64,000 bases of DNA from Shimia_B sp038525525 (GTDB taxonomy: Bacteria; Pseudomonadota; Alphaproteobacteria; Rhodobacterales; Rhodobacteraceae), in the NCBI GenBank assembly GCA_038525525.1, contig JBCBHO010000001.1, forward strand, positions 186,001 to 250,000, given 5' to 3'. The translations under genes were made by a program, and so were the position numbers. Within the stretch, counting starts at the first letter, position 1; every line of letters begins with the position of its first letter. The notes beneath the pieces were generated by a model. It ran no database searches, was not told the DNA's origin, and saw nothing but the letters and a program-made list of their open reading frames with translations. Positions 47,151-55,909 of the stretch are shown here, piece by piece.

Positions 47151-47678
47151 CTAATTCAGCGCCTCTCGCAGGACGGGGAGGAATTGCTGCTCGTACTGGC
47201 TGCCCACGAGAGGGCCAATGTAGCGGTGGAGTACCGTGCCATCGCGGGCGAGGATGAAGGTCTCCGGCGGGGCCGAGACCCCCCAATCGAGAGAGGCGCG
47301 TCCCGTCGGGTCCACGCTCGTGGCCGCGAAGGGATTGTCATCGTCGCGCAAGTACTGCGCCGCGGCCCCGGGATCGTCGCGGAAATTCACGCCCACGATG
47401 CGCAGGCCCTCGGCCTCCATCGCAAGAAGATTCGGATGTTCGGCCCGGCAGGGCGGGCACCAGCTCGCCCAGAAATTCACGAGCGTCACCTCGCCTTCAG
47501 TGAGACTGTCGAGCGGTGCCGTGCCCGCCACCGCCTCCGGCGGCAGTGTGTCGGGCGCCCCGCGCCCAATAAGCGCGGAGGGCAACGCGTCCGGGTCAAC
47601 CCGCTGCATGCCGATGTAGAACGTCGCCGCCAGCGCCACGAAGAGAAGCGGCGGCAGGAAGGCGAGCCATCTACCCAT
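47151..47678 (-). CDS. ccmG: Thiol:disulfide interchange protein CcmG/DsbE
   Basis: Membrane-tethered thioredoxin that keeps apocytochrome c cysteines reduced during cytochrome c maturation. The 175-residue protein has an N-terminal anchor (WLAFLPPLLFVALAATFYIG), the active site FWASWCPPCRAEHP, and the conserved GVNFRDDPGAA and SAPPETFILARDG (cis-Pro). The start codon overlaps the end of ccmD. It is the last gene of the ccmA-B-C-D-G run and converges with acnA. Confidence 0.95.
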   Translation of the reverse strand: MGRWLAFLPPLLFVALAATFYIGMQRVDPDALPSALIGRGAPDTLPPEAVAGTAPLDSLTEGEVTLVNFWASWCPPCRAEHPNLLAMEAEGLRIVGVNFRDDPGAAAQYLRDDDNPFAATSVDPTGRASLDWGVSAPPETFILARDGTVLHRYIGPLVGSQYEQQFLPVLREALN

Positions 47679-47817
47679 CGCGCGCCTCCGCCTCCGCGAG
47701 GAGGCGCTTGACCCGCCGCGCCCGCACGACCGTGAGCCCCACGATCGCACCGAGGAGGACGAGCGTGCCTGCATAGGCGGCGAGCACCTCGCCCGCATAT
47801 TGCCCGAGCGCCGTCAC
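47671..47817 (-). CDS. ccmD: Haem exporter protein CcmD
   Basis: A 48-residue membrane peptide that helps release holo-CcmE from the CcmABC complex. One helix (VLAAYAGTLVLLGAIVGLTV) is followed by the basic RARRVKRLLAEAEAR, as in CcmD. The start is GTG at 47817, overlapping the ccmC stop (GTGA), and the 3' end overlaps ccmG. Identification relies on size, topology and position. Confidence 0.85.
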   Translation of the reverse strand: MTALGQYAGEVLAAYAGTLVLLGAIVGLTVVRARRVKRLLAEAEARDG

Positions 47818-48572
47818 GCCGGGGCCTGCGCGGTGAGCACCTGGAGCCGGCGCAGCCGCACCTCCGTCCGCGCCCGCAGGAGCGTGAGTGCGAGAAAGAG
47901 GAAAAGGAAGCCCGCCATGGCGATCGCGAGCGGCAGAAAGAACGTATCGTCGATGGTGCGCCCCCCCGTGGCCACCGGCACGCTCGTGCCCTGGTGGAGC
48001 CCCTGGTTCCAGAACCGCGCGGCGTAGCGCGAAAGCACGGCGAAGACCGAGCCCACGATGGCCAGCATCGCCGTCAGGTCGGCGGCCAGCTCGGGATCCG
48101 AGATCGCCTCCCAGAGCGCGATGTAGCCTAGATAGAAGAGCGCGAGGATGAGAAACGAGGTGAGCCGCGGATCCCAGGCCCACCATGTCCCCCACATGGG
48201 CTGGCCCCAGATGGCGCCGGTGAGAAGCCCGATGAGCGTCATCACGAGCCCGACGGGCGCCGCCGCGCGGCCCACGAGTGCGCTCACGGGCTGGCGCCGA
48301 ATGAGCCAGAGCAGCGCGCAGGCGAACATGAGGAAATAGCCGTTGATCGCCATGAGGGCGGAGGGCACGTGGACGTAGAGGATCTTCACCGTCGATCCCA
48401 TGCGGAAATCGTCCCCGGTGAAGAAAAAGCCCCAGCCCACGCCGAGCACCGTGAGCCCCACGCCCAGCGCCCAGAGCCACGGCAAGGCGACCCCGGTCCA
48501 CCCCATGAACTTCCGGGGATTGGCGTATTGCCAGAGATTGACCATCGAAAGGGATTTAGCGTCTCGGCCCAT
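47814..48572 (-). CDS. ccmC: Haem exporter protein CcmC
   Basis: Inner membrane protein that loads haem onto CcmE in cytochrome c biogenesis. The 252-residue protein has six helices and the tryptophan-rich haem site WGTWWAWDPRLTSF, with haem-ligand histidines in YVHVPSALMAING and the later NQGLHQGTSV loop. A start at 48545 (MVNLWQYANP) is an alternative that matches many homologues; 48572 has a weak AGG upstream. It is coupled to ccmD. Confidence 0.95.
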   Translation of the reverse strand: MGRDAKSLSMVNLWQYANPRKFMGWTGVALPWLWALGVGLTVLGVGWGFFFTGDDFRMGSTVKILYVHVPSALMAINGYFLMFACALLWLIRRQPVSALVGRAAAPVGLVMTLIGLLTGAIWGQPMWGTWWAWDPRLTSFLILALFYLGYIALWEAISDPELAADLTAMLAIVGSVFAVLSRYAARFWNQGLHQGTSVPVATGGRTIDDTFFLPLAIAMAGFLFLFLALTLLRARTEVRLRRLQVLTAQAPA

Positions 48573-48584
48573 GGTTCAAAAGGC

Positions 48585-49238
48585 CTAGCGCAGGGAGGCG
48601 CGCAATGCCGCAGCGCCCGCGAATGGCAAAAGCGCCACCGCGCCGAGGCTCGTCGCGCCGAGCAGCGCCAACGGCGCGTCGTAGGCCAGCCCCTGTGCTC
48701 CGCGCCGCGCCACCTCCGCGCCGAAAATGAGGGTCGGCACGTAGAGCGGCAGGACGAGAAGCGAGAGAAGAAGCCCGCCGCGCTTGACCGAGACGGTGAG
48801 CGCCGCGCCGAAGGCCCCGATGAAGCTGAGGGCCGGTGTGCCCACGGCCAGCGCGAGGAAAAGCGGCACCATGCCCCCCGGCGGCAGCGCCAGGAGGATC
48901 CCCAGGGGCGGGCCGAGGACGGCGAGGACAGCGCCCGTCGTGAGCCAATGCGCCAGCGCCTTGGCAAAGAAGATCGCCTCCGCTGGAAGCGCGAGGACAA
49001 GCTGCTCGAGACTGCCATCCTCGGCATCGAGCGCGAAGAGCCGGTCGAGCGTCAGCAGCGTGGCCAGAAGCGCCGCGAGCCAGAGGACCCCGGGGGCTAT
49101 CGTGGCCAGCCCCGTGCGCTCGGGCCCAACGGCGAAGGGCACGAGGACGATCACGATCAGAAAGAACACGAGCCCGAGGCCAAAGCCCCCGCCCGAGCGC
49201 AGCGCCAGCGCCAGATCACGCAGGAGCAGCGCGATCAT
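48585..49238 (-). CDS. ccmB: Haem exporter protein CcmB
   Basis: Permease part of the CcmAB ABC complex used in holo-CcmE release. The 217 residues form about six helices: LVFFLIVIVLVPFAVGPE, IAPGVLWLAALLATLLTLDR, then the conserved DGSLEQLVLALP and LLLSLLVLPLYVPTLIFG. The ATG at 49238 overlaps the ccmA stop (ATGA), whereas a start at 49310 would intrude into ccmA. Confidence 0.95.
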   Translation of the reverse strand: MIALLLRDLALALRSGGGFGLGLVFFLIVIVLVPFAVGPERTGLATIAPGVLWLAALLATLLTLDRLFALDAEDGSLEQLVLALPAEAIFFAKALAHWLTTGAVLAVLGPPLGILLALPPGGMVPLFLALAVGTPALSFIGAFGAALTVSVKRGGLLLSLLVLPLYVPTLIFGAEVARRGAQGLAYDAPLALLGATSLGAVALLPFAGAAALRASLR

Positions 49239-49873
49239 TCGAGCGGCTCCGCGAAGGCGCCCGCGCGCGGGGACCGCGCCGCGAAGGTGCCAAGATCGAG
49301 GCGCGGGCAATCGATGGGGGGCGTCCCATGGGTGACGAGGAGCGCGCTTCCGCCCTTTGCAAGATGCGCCTCGAGCGCGTCGGCGAGCTGTCCCTGGCCC
49401 TCGGCATCGAGAGCGGCGGTGGGCTCGTCGAGGAGCCAGATCGGCCGCCCGCTCACGACGAGCCGCGCCAGCGCGCAGCGCCGCCGCTGCCCGGCGGAGA
49501 GCGCGGCGCCGGGCCGGTCGGCCAGCGCCGTGAGCCCGTAAGCCCCAAGCGCCTCGGGCACGCGCGCCGTGCCATTGACGTGGGCCCAGAAGGAGAGCGT
49601 TTCAGCGACCGTGAGCGTGGCCTTGAGACCGTCGGCATGGGCGGCGTAGGCCACCGTCTCGGGGTCATGGAGGAGCGTGCCCGCGAGCGGCGGACAGAGG
49701 CCCGCGAGTGTCCTCAGGAGCGTCGTCTTGCCCAGCCCGTTCGCCCCGTGGAGCGAGAGCGCGGTGCCAGCTGGCACGTCAAAAGAGACCCCGCTCAGGA
49801 GTGGCTGGCCCGCGCGACCGATGCCCAGCCCCGCCACGGAAAGGCCGGTTGCGGCGCGCCCCTCAGCGCTCAA
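49235..49873 (-). CDS. ccmA: Cytochrome c biogenesis ATPase CcmA
   Basis: ATPase of the CcmAB complex, 212 residues. Walker A is HGANGLGKTTLLRTLAG, the signature LSAGQRRRCALARLVV, and Walker B IWLLDEPTAALDAEGQ, with the H-loop His in LLVTHG. There is no ATG in a suitable place; TTG at 49873 or a GTG about 12 codons later are the choices. It is the first gene of the ccmABCDG run and follows secF by about 45 bases. Confidence 0.93.
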   Translation of the reverse strand: MSAEGRAATGLSVAGLGIGRAGQPLLSGVSFDVPAGTALSLHGANGLGKTTLLRTLAGLCPPLAGTLLHDPETVAYAAHADGLKATLTVAETLSFWAHVNGTARVPEALGAYGLTALADRPGAALSAGQRRRCALARLVVSGRPIWLLDEPTAALDAEGQGQLADALEAHLAKGGSALLVTHGTPPIDCPRLDLGTFAARSPRAGAFAEPLE

Positions 49874-49918
49874 GCGCCCCTCCCGCGAGGCACGCGCGGC
49901 GGGGCGATCCGAACATGG

Positions 49919-50926
49919 CTAGTCGTCCTTGCTGGCGCCGCCGAACTGCGTGCCGCCTGCTGCCGCGCCGAACTGCGTGCCAGCGCCCGCATCGGGCTTC
50001 GACCAGTCGCGCTTGACGCCGAGATAGAGAAGGATCGCGGAGGCCACGAAGATCGAGGAATAGGTGCCCACGATCACGCCCCAGATCATCGCGAAGACGA
50101 AGCCGCGGATCACATCGCCCCCCAGCACGTAGAGCGAAAAGAGCGCGAGAAGCGTTGTCACCGAGGTCATGACCGTGCGCGAGAGCGTCTCGTTGATCGA
50201 GAGGTTCAGCACCTCTTTCAGAGGGCGCTTCTTGTATTTGCGCAGGTTCTCGCGGACCCGGTCGAAGACCACGACGGTGTCGTTCAAGGAGTAGCCAACG
50301 ATGGTCAGAAGCGCGGCGATGATGGCGAGGTCGAAGCGGATCTGAAGCTCGCTGAAGATGCCGATCGTGAGGATTACGTCGTGGACCAGGGCCGCCACGG
50401 CGCCCAGGGCGAATTGCCACTCGAAGCGCAGCCAGATGTAGATCAGCACCGCCCCGATCGCGAGGAGCACGGCGATGATCGCCGTCTGGATGAGCTCGCC
50501 CGAGACGGTGGGACCCACCGATTCCACGCTTGGAAAGGGAAGCTGCATGCCGGGATCGATGGCCGAAAGCGCCTCGGCCACGGCATTGATCGTGTCGGCG
50601 GTGACGCTCTCCTGCCCCTCCTGCGCCTGGATGGAAATCTGGGCCACGTTCTCGTCGGGCCCGAAGGTCGGATCGAAGACTTCCGAGATCGAGACATCCC
50701 CGAGCTCGAGCGCCTGCAGCGCGTCGCGGTAGGCGCCAACGTCCACGGGCTGGGTGGATTCGGTGCGGATCGTCGTGCCGCCGCGAAAATCGATCCCGAA
50801 ATTCAGCCCCTGGATCAGGTAGGAGCCGAAAGCGAGCACCATCAGAAGCGCCGAGATCCCGAACCAGAGCTTCCAGCGCGAGAAGAAATCGATGGAGGTT
50901 TCCTTGGGAACCAGTCTCAGGCGCAT
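49919..50926 (-). CDS. secF: Protein translocase subunit SecF
   Basis: Inner membrane partner of SecD that uses the proton gradient to assist late protein export. The 335-residue protein shows the opening helix, FGIDFRGGTTIR, and the C-terminal helices GYSLNDTVVVFDRVRENLR, LSINETLSRTVMTSVTT and FVFAMIWGVIVGTYSSIF. The C-terminal tail contains a repeated TQFG motif (GTQFGAAAGGTQFGGA). It is separated from secD by 127 bases holding a paired palindrome. Confidence 0.96.
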   Translation of the reverse strand: MRLRLVPKETSIDFFSRWKLWFGISALLMVLAFGSYLIQGLNFGIDFRGGTTIRTESTQPVDVGAYRDALQALELGDVSISEVFDPTFGPDENVAQISIQAQEGQESVTADTINAVAEALSAIDPGMQLPFPSVESVGPTVSGELIQTAIIAVLLAIGAVLIYIWLRFEWQFALGAVAALVHDVILTIGIFSELQIRFDLAIIAALLTIVGYSLNDTVVVFDRVRENLRKYKKRPLKEVLNLSINETLSRTVMTSVTTLLALFSLYVLGGDVIRGFVFAMIWGVIVGTYSSIFVASAILLYLGVKRDWSKPDAGAGTQFGAAAGGTQFGGASKDD

Positions 50927-50942
50927 GGATCGGAGCTCCTCA

Positions 50943-51012
50943 CGTCCCGGACATGATCCGGGACCTTTACCTCGGGATTGATGACAAGGAGGCCCCGGAT
51001 CAGGTCCGGGGC
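50943..51012. repeat. Paired palindromes (REPIN-like) between secD and secF
   Basis: CGTCCCGGACATGATCCGGG (50943-50965) and GGCCCCGGATCAGGTCCGGG (50991-51012) are two inverted-repeat units with a 25-base spacer. In the direction of transcription the CCCC-type unit comes first, as at glnB-glnA. Confidence 0.85.
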
Positions 51013-51053
51013 GGGATGCGCTGGGAGCTTAAGCAGCACAGGGGCCGGCGACG

Positions 51054-52715
51054 TCATACCTCAAGCACCTTCGGCCGCTTCCGCTCGAACCACATGATCA
51101 CCAGCACCCGCGTCACGAAGATCGCAGTAAAGACCGATGTCAGGATGCCGAGGCCCAGCGTGATCGCGAAGCCGCGCACCGGGCCAGAGCCCATCAGGTA
51201 GAGGATGAGCGCGGTGATGAAGGTCGTGATATTGGCGTCGATGATGGCCGAAAGTGCCTTTTCGTAGCCCAGTTCGATGGCTCTCGCGGGGCCCTTCGCG
51301 GTCTTCAGCTCTTCGCGGATCCGCTCGAAGATCAGCACGTTGGCATCCACCGCCATGCCGATGGTGAGCACGATCCCCGCGATGCCGGGCAGTGTCAGCG
51401 TGGCGCCCAGCGTGCTCAGGAGCCCGAAGATGAGGCCGACATTGATCACGAGCGCTACATTGGCGAAGAGCCCGAAGAGGCCGTAGCTCAGCGCCATGAA
51501 GACGAGTACGAGCGCGAAGGCGACGATACAGGCGATGGTGCCCGCGTCGATCGAATCCTGCCCGAGCTCCGGGCCCACGGTGCGCTCCTCGAGGAAATCG
51601 AGCCCCGCGGGCAGCGAGCCCGCGCGCAAGAGGATCGCGAGATTGGTCGATTCCTCGATCGTGAACGCGCCGGAGATCTGCCCCGCCCCGCCAGTGATCG
51701 CGTTGCGGATCGTAGGCGCGCTCACGACCTCGCCGTCGAGCACGATGGCGAAGGGCGAGCCGATATTGGCGCTGGTATACTCGCCGAAGGCCCGCGCGCC
51801 GGTGGTGTTGAAGCGGAAATCGACACTCGGATTGCCATTCTGATCGAAGGAGGGCTGCGCGTTCACGAGCGTTTCGCCGGTCACGACCGCGCCGCGCTCG
51901 AGAATGTAGAAGAGCCCTTCGGCCTCCTGTGCGGGAAGGAGTTCGTTGCCCGGGCCGGGATTTGCGTTCGCGTCGGAGGTGGAGCCGACGACCGGCTGGA
52001 AGGTGAGGAGCGCCGGGCGCCCGATCAGTTCCTTGACCTCTTGCGCCGAGCCGATGCCCGGCACCTGGATGAGAATGCGGCGCGCGCCCTGGCGCTGGAT
52101 CGTGGGCTCGCGCGTGCCGGCCTCGTCGATCCGGCGGCGGATGATCTCGAGCGATTGCGCCATGGTGCGCTCGTCGGTGGCCTCCTGCTCGGCCGCCGAG
52201 AGGCGCACGATGAGGATGTCGCCGTCGCTGGCCACCTCGATATCGGTCTGGAGTGCGCCCGTGAGGGTCTGGAGCGGGTTGGCGAGGCTCCGCGCCACCT
52301 CCATGGCCCGCGCCATGCCGGCCTCCTCGCTGATCCGCACGCGCAGCTCATCGCCGCCGCCGGGCTGAAGCCGGATCGTGCCGATCGTGGCGCGCTCGGG
52401 GCGCAGCGCATCACGCAGCTCCGGCCAGAACCCCTCGAGGCGCGTCTCGTAGACCTCCTCGAGTCGAACCTCGGCCAAAAGATGCGCGCCGCCACGCAGA
52501 TCGAGCCCCAGATTGACGAGGGAGGACGGCATCCAATCGGGCCATTGCCCCGCGGCCTCGGCGTTTTCCTGCGTCTCGAAGCCCGCCTCTATGCGCGCCT
52601 CGGCGTCGTTGGATTGCTCCACGCGGTTGTAGAATGCGTTGGGCAGCGCCAGGAGAAGCCCCCCCAGCACCACCGCCCAGATCAGGACCCGTTTCCAGCC
52701 CTCGATCTTGAGCAT
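51054..52715 (-). CDS. secD: Protein translocase subunit SecD
   Basis: Large partner of SecF, 553 residues. The N-terminal helix is followed by the periplasmic P1 domain (LVNLGLDLRGGAHLLAEV), then VQVPGIG-type segments (RRILIQVPGIGSAQEVKELI). A C-terminal six-helix bundle carries AGIVLTIGMAVDANVLIFER and ITTFITALILYLMGSGPVRG. The start is one base from the yajC stop, and a yajC-secD-secF operon is standard. Confidence 0.97.
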   Translation of the reverse strand: MLKIEGWKRVLIWAVVLGGLLLALPNAFYNRVEQSNDAEARIEAGFETQENAEAAGQWPDWMPSSLVNLGLDLRGGAHLLAEVRLEEVYETRLEGFWPELRDALRPERATIGTIRLQPGGGDELRVRISEEAGMARAMEVARSLANPLQTLTGALQTDIEVASDGDILIVRLSAAEQEATDERTMAQSLEIIRRRIDEAGTREPTIQRQGARRILIQVPGIGSAQEVKELIGRPALLTFQPVVGSTSDANANPGPGNELLPAQEAEGLFYILERGAVVTGETLVNAQPSFDQNGNPSVDFRFNTTGARAFGEYTSANIGSPFAIVLDGEVVSAPTIRNAITGGAGQISGAFTIEESTNLAILLRAGSLPAGLDFLEERTVGPELGQDSIDAGTIACIVAFALVLVFMALSYGLFGLFANVALVINVGLIFGLLSTLGATLTLPGIAGIVLTIGMAVDANVLIFERIREELKTAKGPARAIELGYEKALSAIIDANITTFITALILYLMGSGPVRGFAITLGLGILTSVFTAIFVTRVLVIMWFERKRPKVLEV

Positions 52716-52716
52716 G

Positions 52717-52998
52717 CTATTTCTCCGCCGGCTCGGTCTTGGACATCACGCGCGCGATCGTGTCCTGCACCACGCGGACCTTCACGCCCTGCGACAGCTC
52801 CACCTCGAGCTCGTTGTCTTCCTTCACCTTGGTGACCTTGCCGATGAGGCCGCCCTGCGTGACGACCTGGTCGCCGCGGCGCAGCTCCGAGACCATCTTG
52901 GCATGGGCTTTGATCTTCTGTTGCTGGGGCCGAAACACCAGCAGGTAGAAGATGGCGATGATCAGGAGCGGAAAAAGCAGCGATCCAAAGGTTTCCAT
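52717..52998 (-). CDS. yajC: Preprotein translocase subunit YajC
   Basis: A 93-residue accessory of the SecDF complex. One N-terminal membrane helix (LLFPLLIIAIFYLLVF) is followed by RPQQQKIKAHAKMVSEL and the SH3-like QGGLIGKVTKV. Size and order are canonical. It is the first gene of yajC-secD-secF; its promoter lies in 52999-53261, a stretch with a GCCGCC-TTC-GGCGGC hairpin and no gene. Confidence 0.95.
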   Translation of the reverse strand: METFGSLLFPLLIIAIFYLLVFRPQQQKIKAHAKMVSELRRGDQVVTQGGLIGKVTKVKEDNELEVELSQGVKVRVVQDTIARVMSKTEPAEK

Positions 52999-53261
52999 GG
53001 GGCCCTCGAGTAGTGGTTAGTGGGGACGTAACGACGCCCGCAGGTGATGGCAAGAAACCGCGGCTCAATTTACGCGCGTGATCCGCCTCTCCCGGCGCTC
53101 TCGCCGCCTTCGGCGGCATCCCCGGGGCGCGGTCTGGCCGCGCGCGTGCGCACGGGACGGGCCTATCGTTAGGTGCGTGGCCCCGCGCATTGCCCTGATC
53201 TTCCCTCGCCGCCGATCGAAAATGCGCCATCTCCTTGGGTATCGCTGCACTGGAGGCTCCC

Positions 53262-54281
53262 ATGGACGTGCTTCACCTCTTCGGTTCGACGCATAACAGC
53301 TTCTATTACGACCTCTCGAAGATGTACGCGTCCGAGGTGCTACGCCCGCCCGGCATCTCGCATCGCTTCGCGTCGGTCTCCCCGGACGGCCGCTGGCGCT
53401 TCGGGCCTGCGCCCGACGATCTGGGCCCGGCCCTTCCGCTCGGAGAGGCGCTCGGACAGGTGGGGCGCCCCGATCTTCTCGTCCCGCACATGTTCTGCAA
53501 GAAGGGCATGACGAGCTATCGCGCGCTCTTCGAGGATCTGCTCGGCATCCCCGTGGTGGGCGCGCCCGCCGCCGTGGCCGGGCTCGCCACGAGCAAGCTC
53601 TGGACGCGCGACGTGGCCGCCTCCGCCGGCGTGGAGGTGGCCCCGGCGGAGCGCCTCTTCGGCGCGGCGCGTCCGACGCTCGCGGTGCCCTACGTCGTCA
53701 AACCCGATGACGAAGACAATTCCATCGGCATCTCCGTGGTGCGTGACCCCGCGGAGGCCGAGGCGGCGCTCGATCATGCCTGCGCGCAATCCCCGCGCGT
53801 TTTCGCGGAGGCCTACATCCCCGGGCGCGAGATCCGCGCGGCGGTGGTGGAGCGCGACGGCGCGCTCCACGTCCCCGCCTTCATCGAATACCCGGTGAGC
53901 GAGGCGCGCCCGATCCGGGAGGTCGAGGACAAGCTCGAAGCCCAAGGTGACGGCAAAATGCGCCAGTCAAAGCGCGAAGATGCGCAGCCCGTCTGCCCGG
54001 CCGAGGTCTCGCCCGCCCTCGCCGAGCGGCTTACCGAAGCCGCTCGCACCGCCCATGTGGCGCTCGGGGCGCGGCACTATTCGCTCTACGATTTCCGCGT
54101 TCACGAGGAGACCGGCGTGCCCTACATGCTCGAGGCCGGGCTTTTCTGGTCTTTCAGCGCCATCAGCGCGATCTCGAAGATGCTGGGCGCGAGCGGCGCC
54201 GACCCCACCGAGATCACGGGCGAGATCTGGCGCGCTGCCGCCGAGGATGGCCGCGCAAGGCTCTCCATGGCCGCTGAGTAG
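53262..54281 (+). CDS. ATP-grasp protein of the D-Ala-D-Ala ligase type
   Basis: A 339-residue ATP-grasp enzyme resembling D-alanine--D-alanine ligase but diverged. ATP-binding features are VPYVVKPDDEDNSIGISVV and FAEAYIPGREIRAAVVERDG, with metal-binding DFRVHEETGVPYMLEAGLF near the end. The start MDVLHLFGSTHNSFYYDLS at 53262 has GGAGG upstream. It is not beside mur genes, so a role in a dipeptide, amino acid ligation or a natural-product step is as likely as cell-wall synthesis. Substrate unknown. Confidence 0.82.
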   Translation: MDVLHLFGSTHNSFYYDLSKMYASEVLRPPGISHRFASVSPDGRWRFGPAPDDLGPALPLGEALGQVGRPDLLVPHMFCKKGMTSYRALFEDLLGIPVVGAPAAVAGLATSKLWTRDVAASAGVEVAPAERLFGAARPTLAVPYVVKPDDEDNSIGISVVRDPAEAEAALDHACAQSPRVFAEAYIPGREIRAAVVERDGALHVPAFIEYPVSEARPIREVEDKLEAQGDGKMRQSKREDAQPVCPAEVSPALAERLTEAARTAHVALGARHYSLYDFRVHEETGVPYMLEAGLFWSFSAISAISKMLGASGADPTEITGEIWRAAAEDGRARLSMAAE

Positions 54282-54327
54282 ACCGCGAGCCAGGTCCCGG
54301 CCCTGCGCGAGCTTGGGGGTTCCGCGC

Positions 54328-55107
54328 CTAGTAGTAGTGCCCGTGGCGGTAGTCCCAGCTGATGAAATGCTCCGAGAGAAGCTCCATGATCTCGGTGCAG
54401 GCGAGGCCCTTGCGGATGAGCACCGGTCCCGGGCTCACGTCCCGATCGCCCTTCTGGAGCGGCACCAGCGCGCCTGAGGCGTCTACCATGGAGACCATCA
54501 CACCCTGCTCGTAGCGCGTCTCTGCGCTGGCATCGGGCTGGATCGAGGCCACGTAATCATTGGCCTCCACGATGAGGTCGGCTTCGTTCTCGATGCGCTC
54601 GCCGATCCCTTCCACGAGGCCCCGGTTGCCCTTGCCTGACGGGTTGGCGGACGAGGCGAAGACGAGCTTGCCGTGCTTCTCCCAGAGCTCGTGGGCGACC
54701 ATCTCGGAGGGCACGCCGAACTTGATGACGAAGCAGGAAGTGCCGCGCTCGTCCATCATCAGCTCTTCCGCGCCGGCGGGGATGTGCTTCTTGGCTTCTT
54801 CCTTCCACGGCAGGATGCAGCCTAGCAGGATATCGCCATCCCAATGCGCCTGGTAGAACGCGTCGATCTCGTCGTTCATCTCGGCCAACGCGCGCACCTC
54901 TTCCATGGAGCCGCAGAGCACCACGCCGGGCTTGTTACGCTTGCGCACCTTGGCGTCGAACTTCCGCTCGAGGCCACCGGCATCCGAGGTCATGATGATG
55001 TAGCCGACCTTCGTGGGGCTCACGATGCATCCGCCCTCGCCGAGCAGGATCTCCATCGATTCCGGCTGCACGCCCCCGTTCCAGCGGATTTTCTTTTCTG
55101 CGCCCAT
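54328..55107 (-). CDS. YrdC/Sua5-like protein
   Basis: A 259-residue protein with a YrdC (Sua5/TsaC-like) fold, a family that binds RNA and in some members makes threonylcarbamoyl-AMP. Relevant segments are KVGYIIMTSDAGGLERKF, KRNKPGVVLCGSMEEV, and the terminal FASSANPSGKGNRGLVEG in place of the usual TSANxSG. It lacks the extended C-terminal Sua5 domain. The ATG at 55107 has GGAGGG upstream. It may be a paralogue with a different function; the family assignment is moderately certain. Confidence 0.75.
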   Translation of the reverse strand: MGAEKKIRWNGGVQPESMEILLGEGGCIVSPTKVGYIIMTSDAGGLERKFDAKVRKRNKPGVVLCGSMEEVRALAEMNDEIDAFYQAHWDGDILLGCILPWKEEAKKHIPAGAEELMMDERGTSCFVIKFGVPSEMVAHELWEKHGKLVFASSANPSGKGNRGLVEGIGERIENEADLIVEANDYVASIQPDASAETRYEQGVMVSMVDASGALVPLQKGDRDVSPGPVLIRKGLACTEIMELLSEHFISWDYRHGHYY

Positions 55108-55173
55108 CAAGCCCTCCGTTCGCTGCGGGGGCGGAGTGGGTCAACGCGCGCGCGGTGTCAAGCGATAGGCCCC

Positions 55174-55779
55174 TCAAAGCCAGGGCGCGGCGGCCTTGGC
55201 CTGCGCCTCAAAGGCATCGATCGCCTCGGCCTTCTCGAGCGAGAGCCCGATATCGTCGAGCCCGTTGAGCAGGCAGTGCTTGCGGAACGGGTCGATCTCG
55301 AAACCGATCACCTGCCCGTCGGACGTCGTGATCTCTTGCGCGGCGAGATCCACGGTGACACGGGCATTGGCGCCCTTCTCGGCATCGGCCATGAGGATAT
55401 CCACCTCGGCCTGCGGGAGCGTCACCGGCAGGATGCCGTTCTTGAAGCAGTTGTTGTAGAAGATGTCGGCGAAGCTCGTTGAGATCACGCAGCGGATGCC
55501 GAAATCGAGAAGCGCCCAGGGGGCATGCTCGCGCGACGAGCCGGTGCCGAAGTTATCGCCCGCCACGATGACTTGCGCCGCGCGGTAGGCCGGGCGGTTC
55601 AGCACGAAACCGGGCTCTTCGCGCCCGTCCATGTCGTAGCGCATCTCCTCGAAGAGATGGACGCCGAGCCCCGAGCGCTTGATCGTTTTCAGGAATTGCT
55701 TGGGCAGGATCATGTCGGTGTCGATGTTGACGAGCGGCATCGGCGCCGCCACGCCCGTAATTTTATCGAACTTTTCCAT
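55174..55779 (-). CDS. leuD: 3-isopropylmalate dehydratase small subunit
   Basis: Small subunit of isopropylmalate isomerase in leucine synthesis, 201 residues. The swivelling-domain motifs are VNIDTDMILPKQFLKTIKR and GDNFGTGSSREHAPWALLDF, then YNNCFKNGILPV. The leuC partner is not adjacent: the upstream neighbour is a divergent DUF3179 gene, so leuC lies outside this window. The pairing with the downstream YrdC-like gene (67 bases) may be incidental. Confidence 0.95.
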   Translation of the reverse strand: MEKFDKITGVAAPMPLVNIDTDMILPKQFLKTIKRSGLGVHLFEEMRYDMDGREEPGFVLNRPAYRAAQVIVAGDNFGTGSSREHAPWALLDFGIRCVISTSFADIFYNNCFKNGILPVTLPQAEVDILMADAEKGANARVTVDLAAQEITTSDGQVIGFEIDPFRKHCLLNGLDDIGLSLEKAEAIDAFEAQAKAAAPWL

Positions 55780-55909
55780 GGGCCTAGCCTCCTTATCCGA
55801 CCAATATCACGGGCATGGCGGTGCGTCCATCACGGGGCGCTGACCCAATCGTGCATTGAGCGGATGACCGTCCCGGCGGATGCTCTGCCGACGTCACAAG
55901 AGGCCGCCC

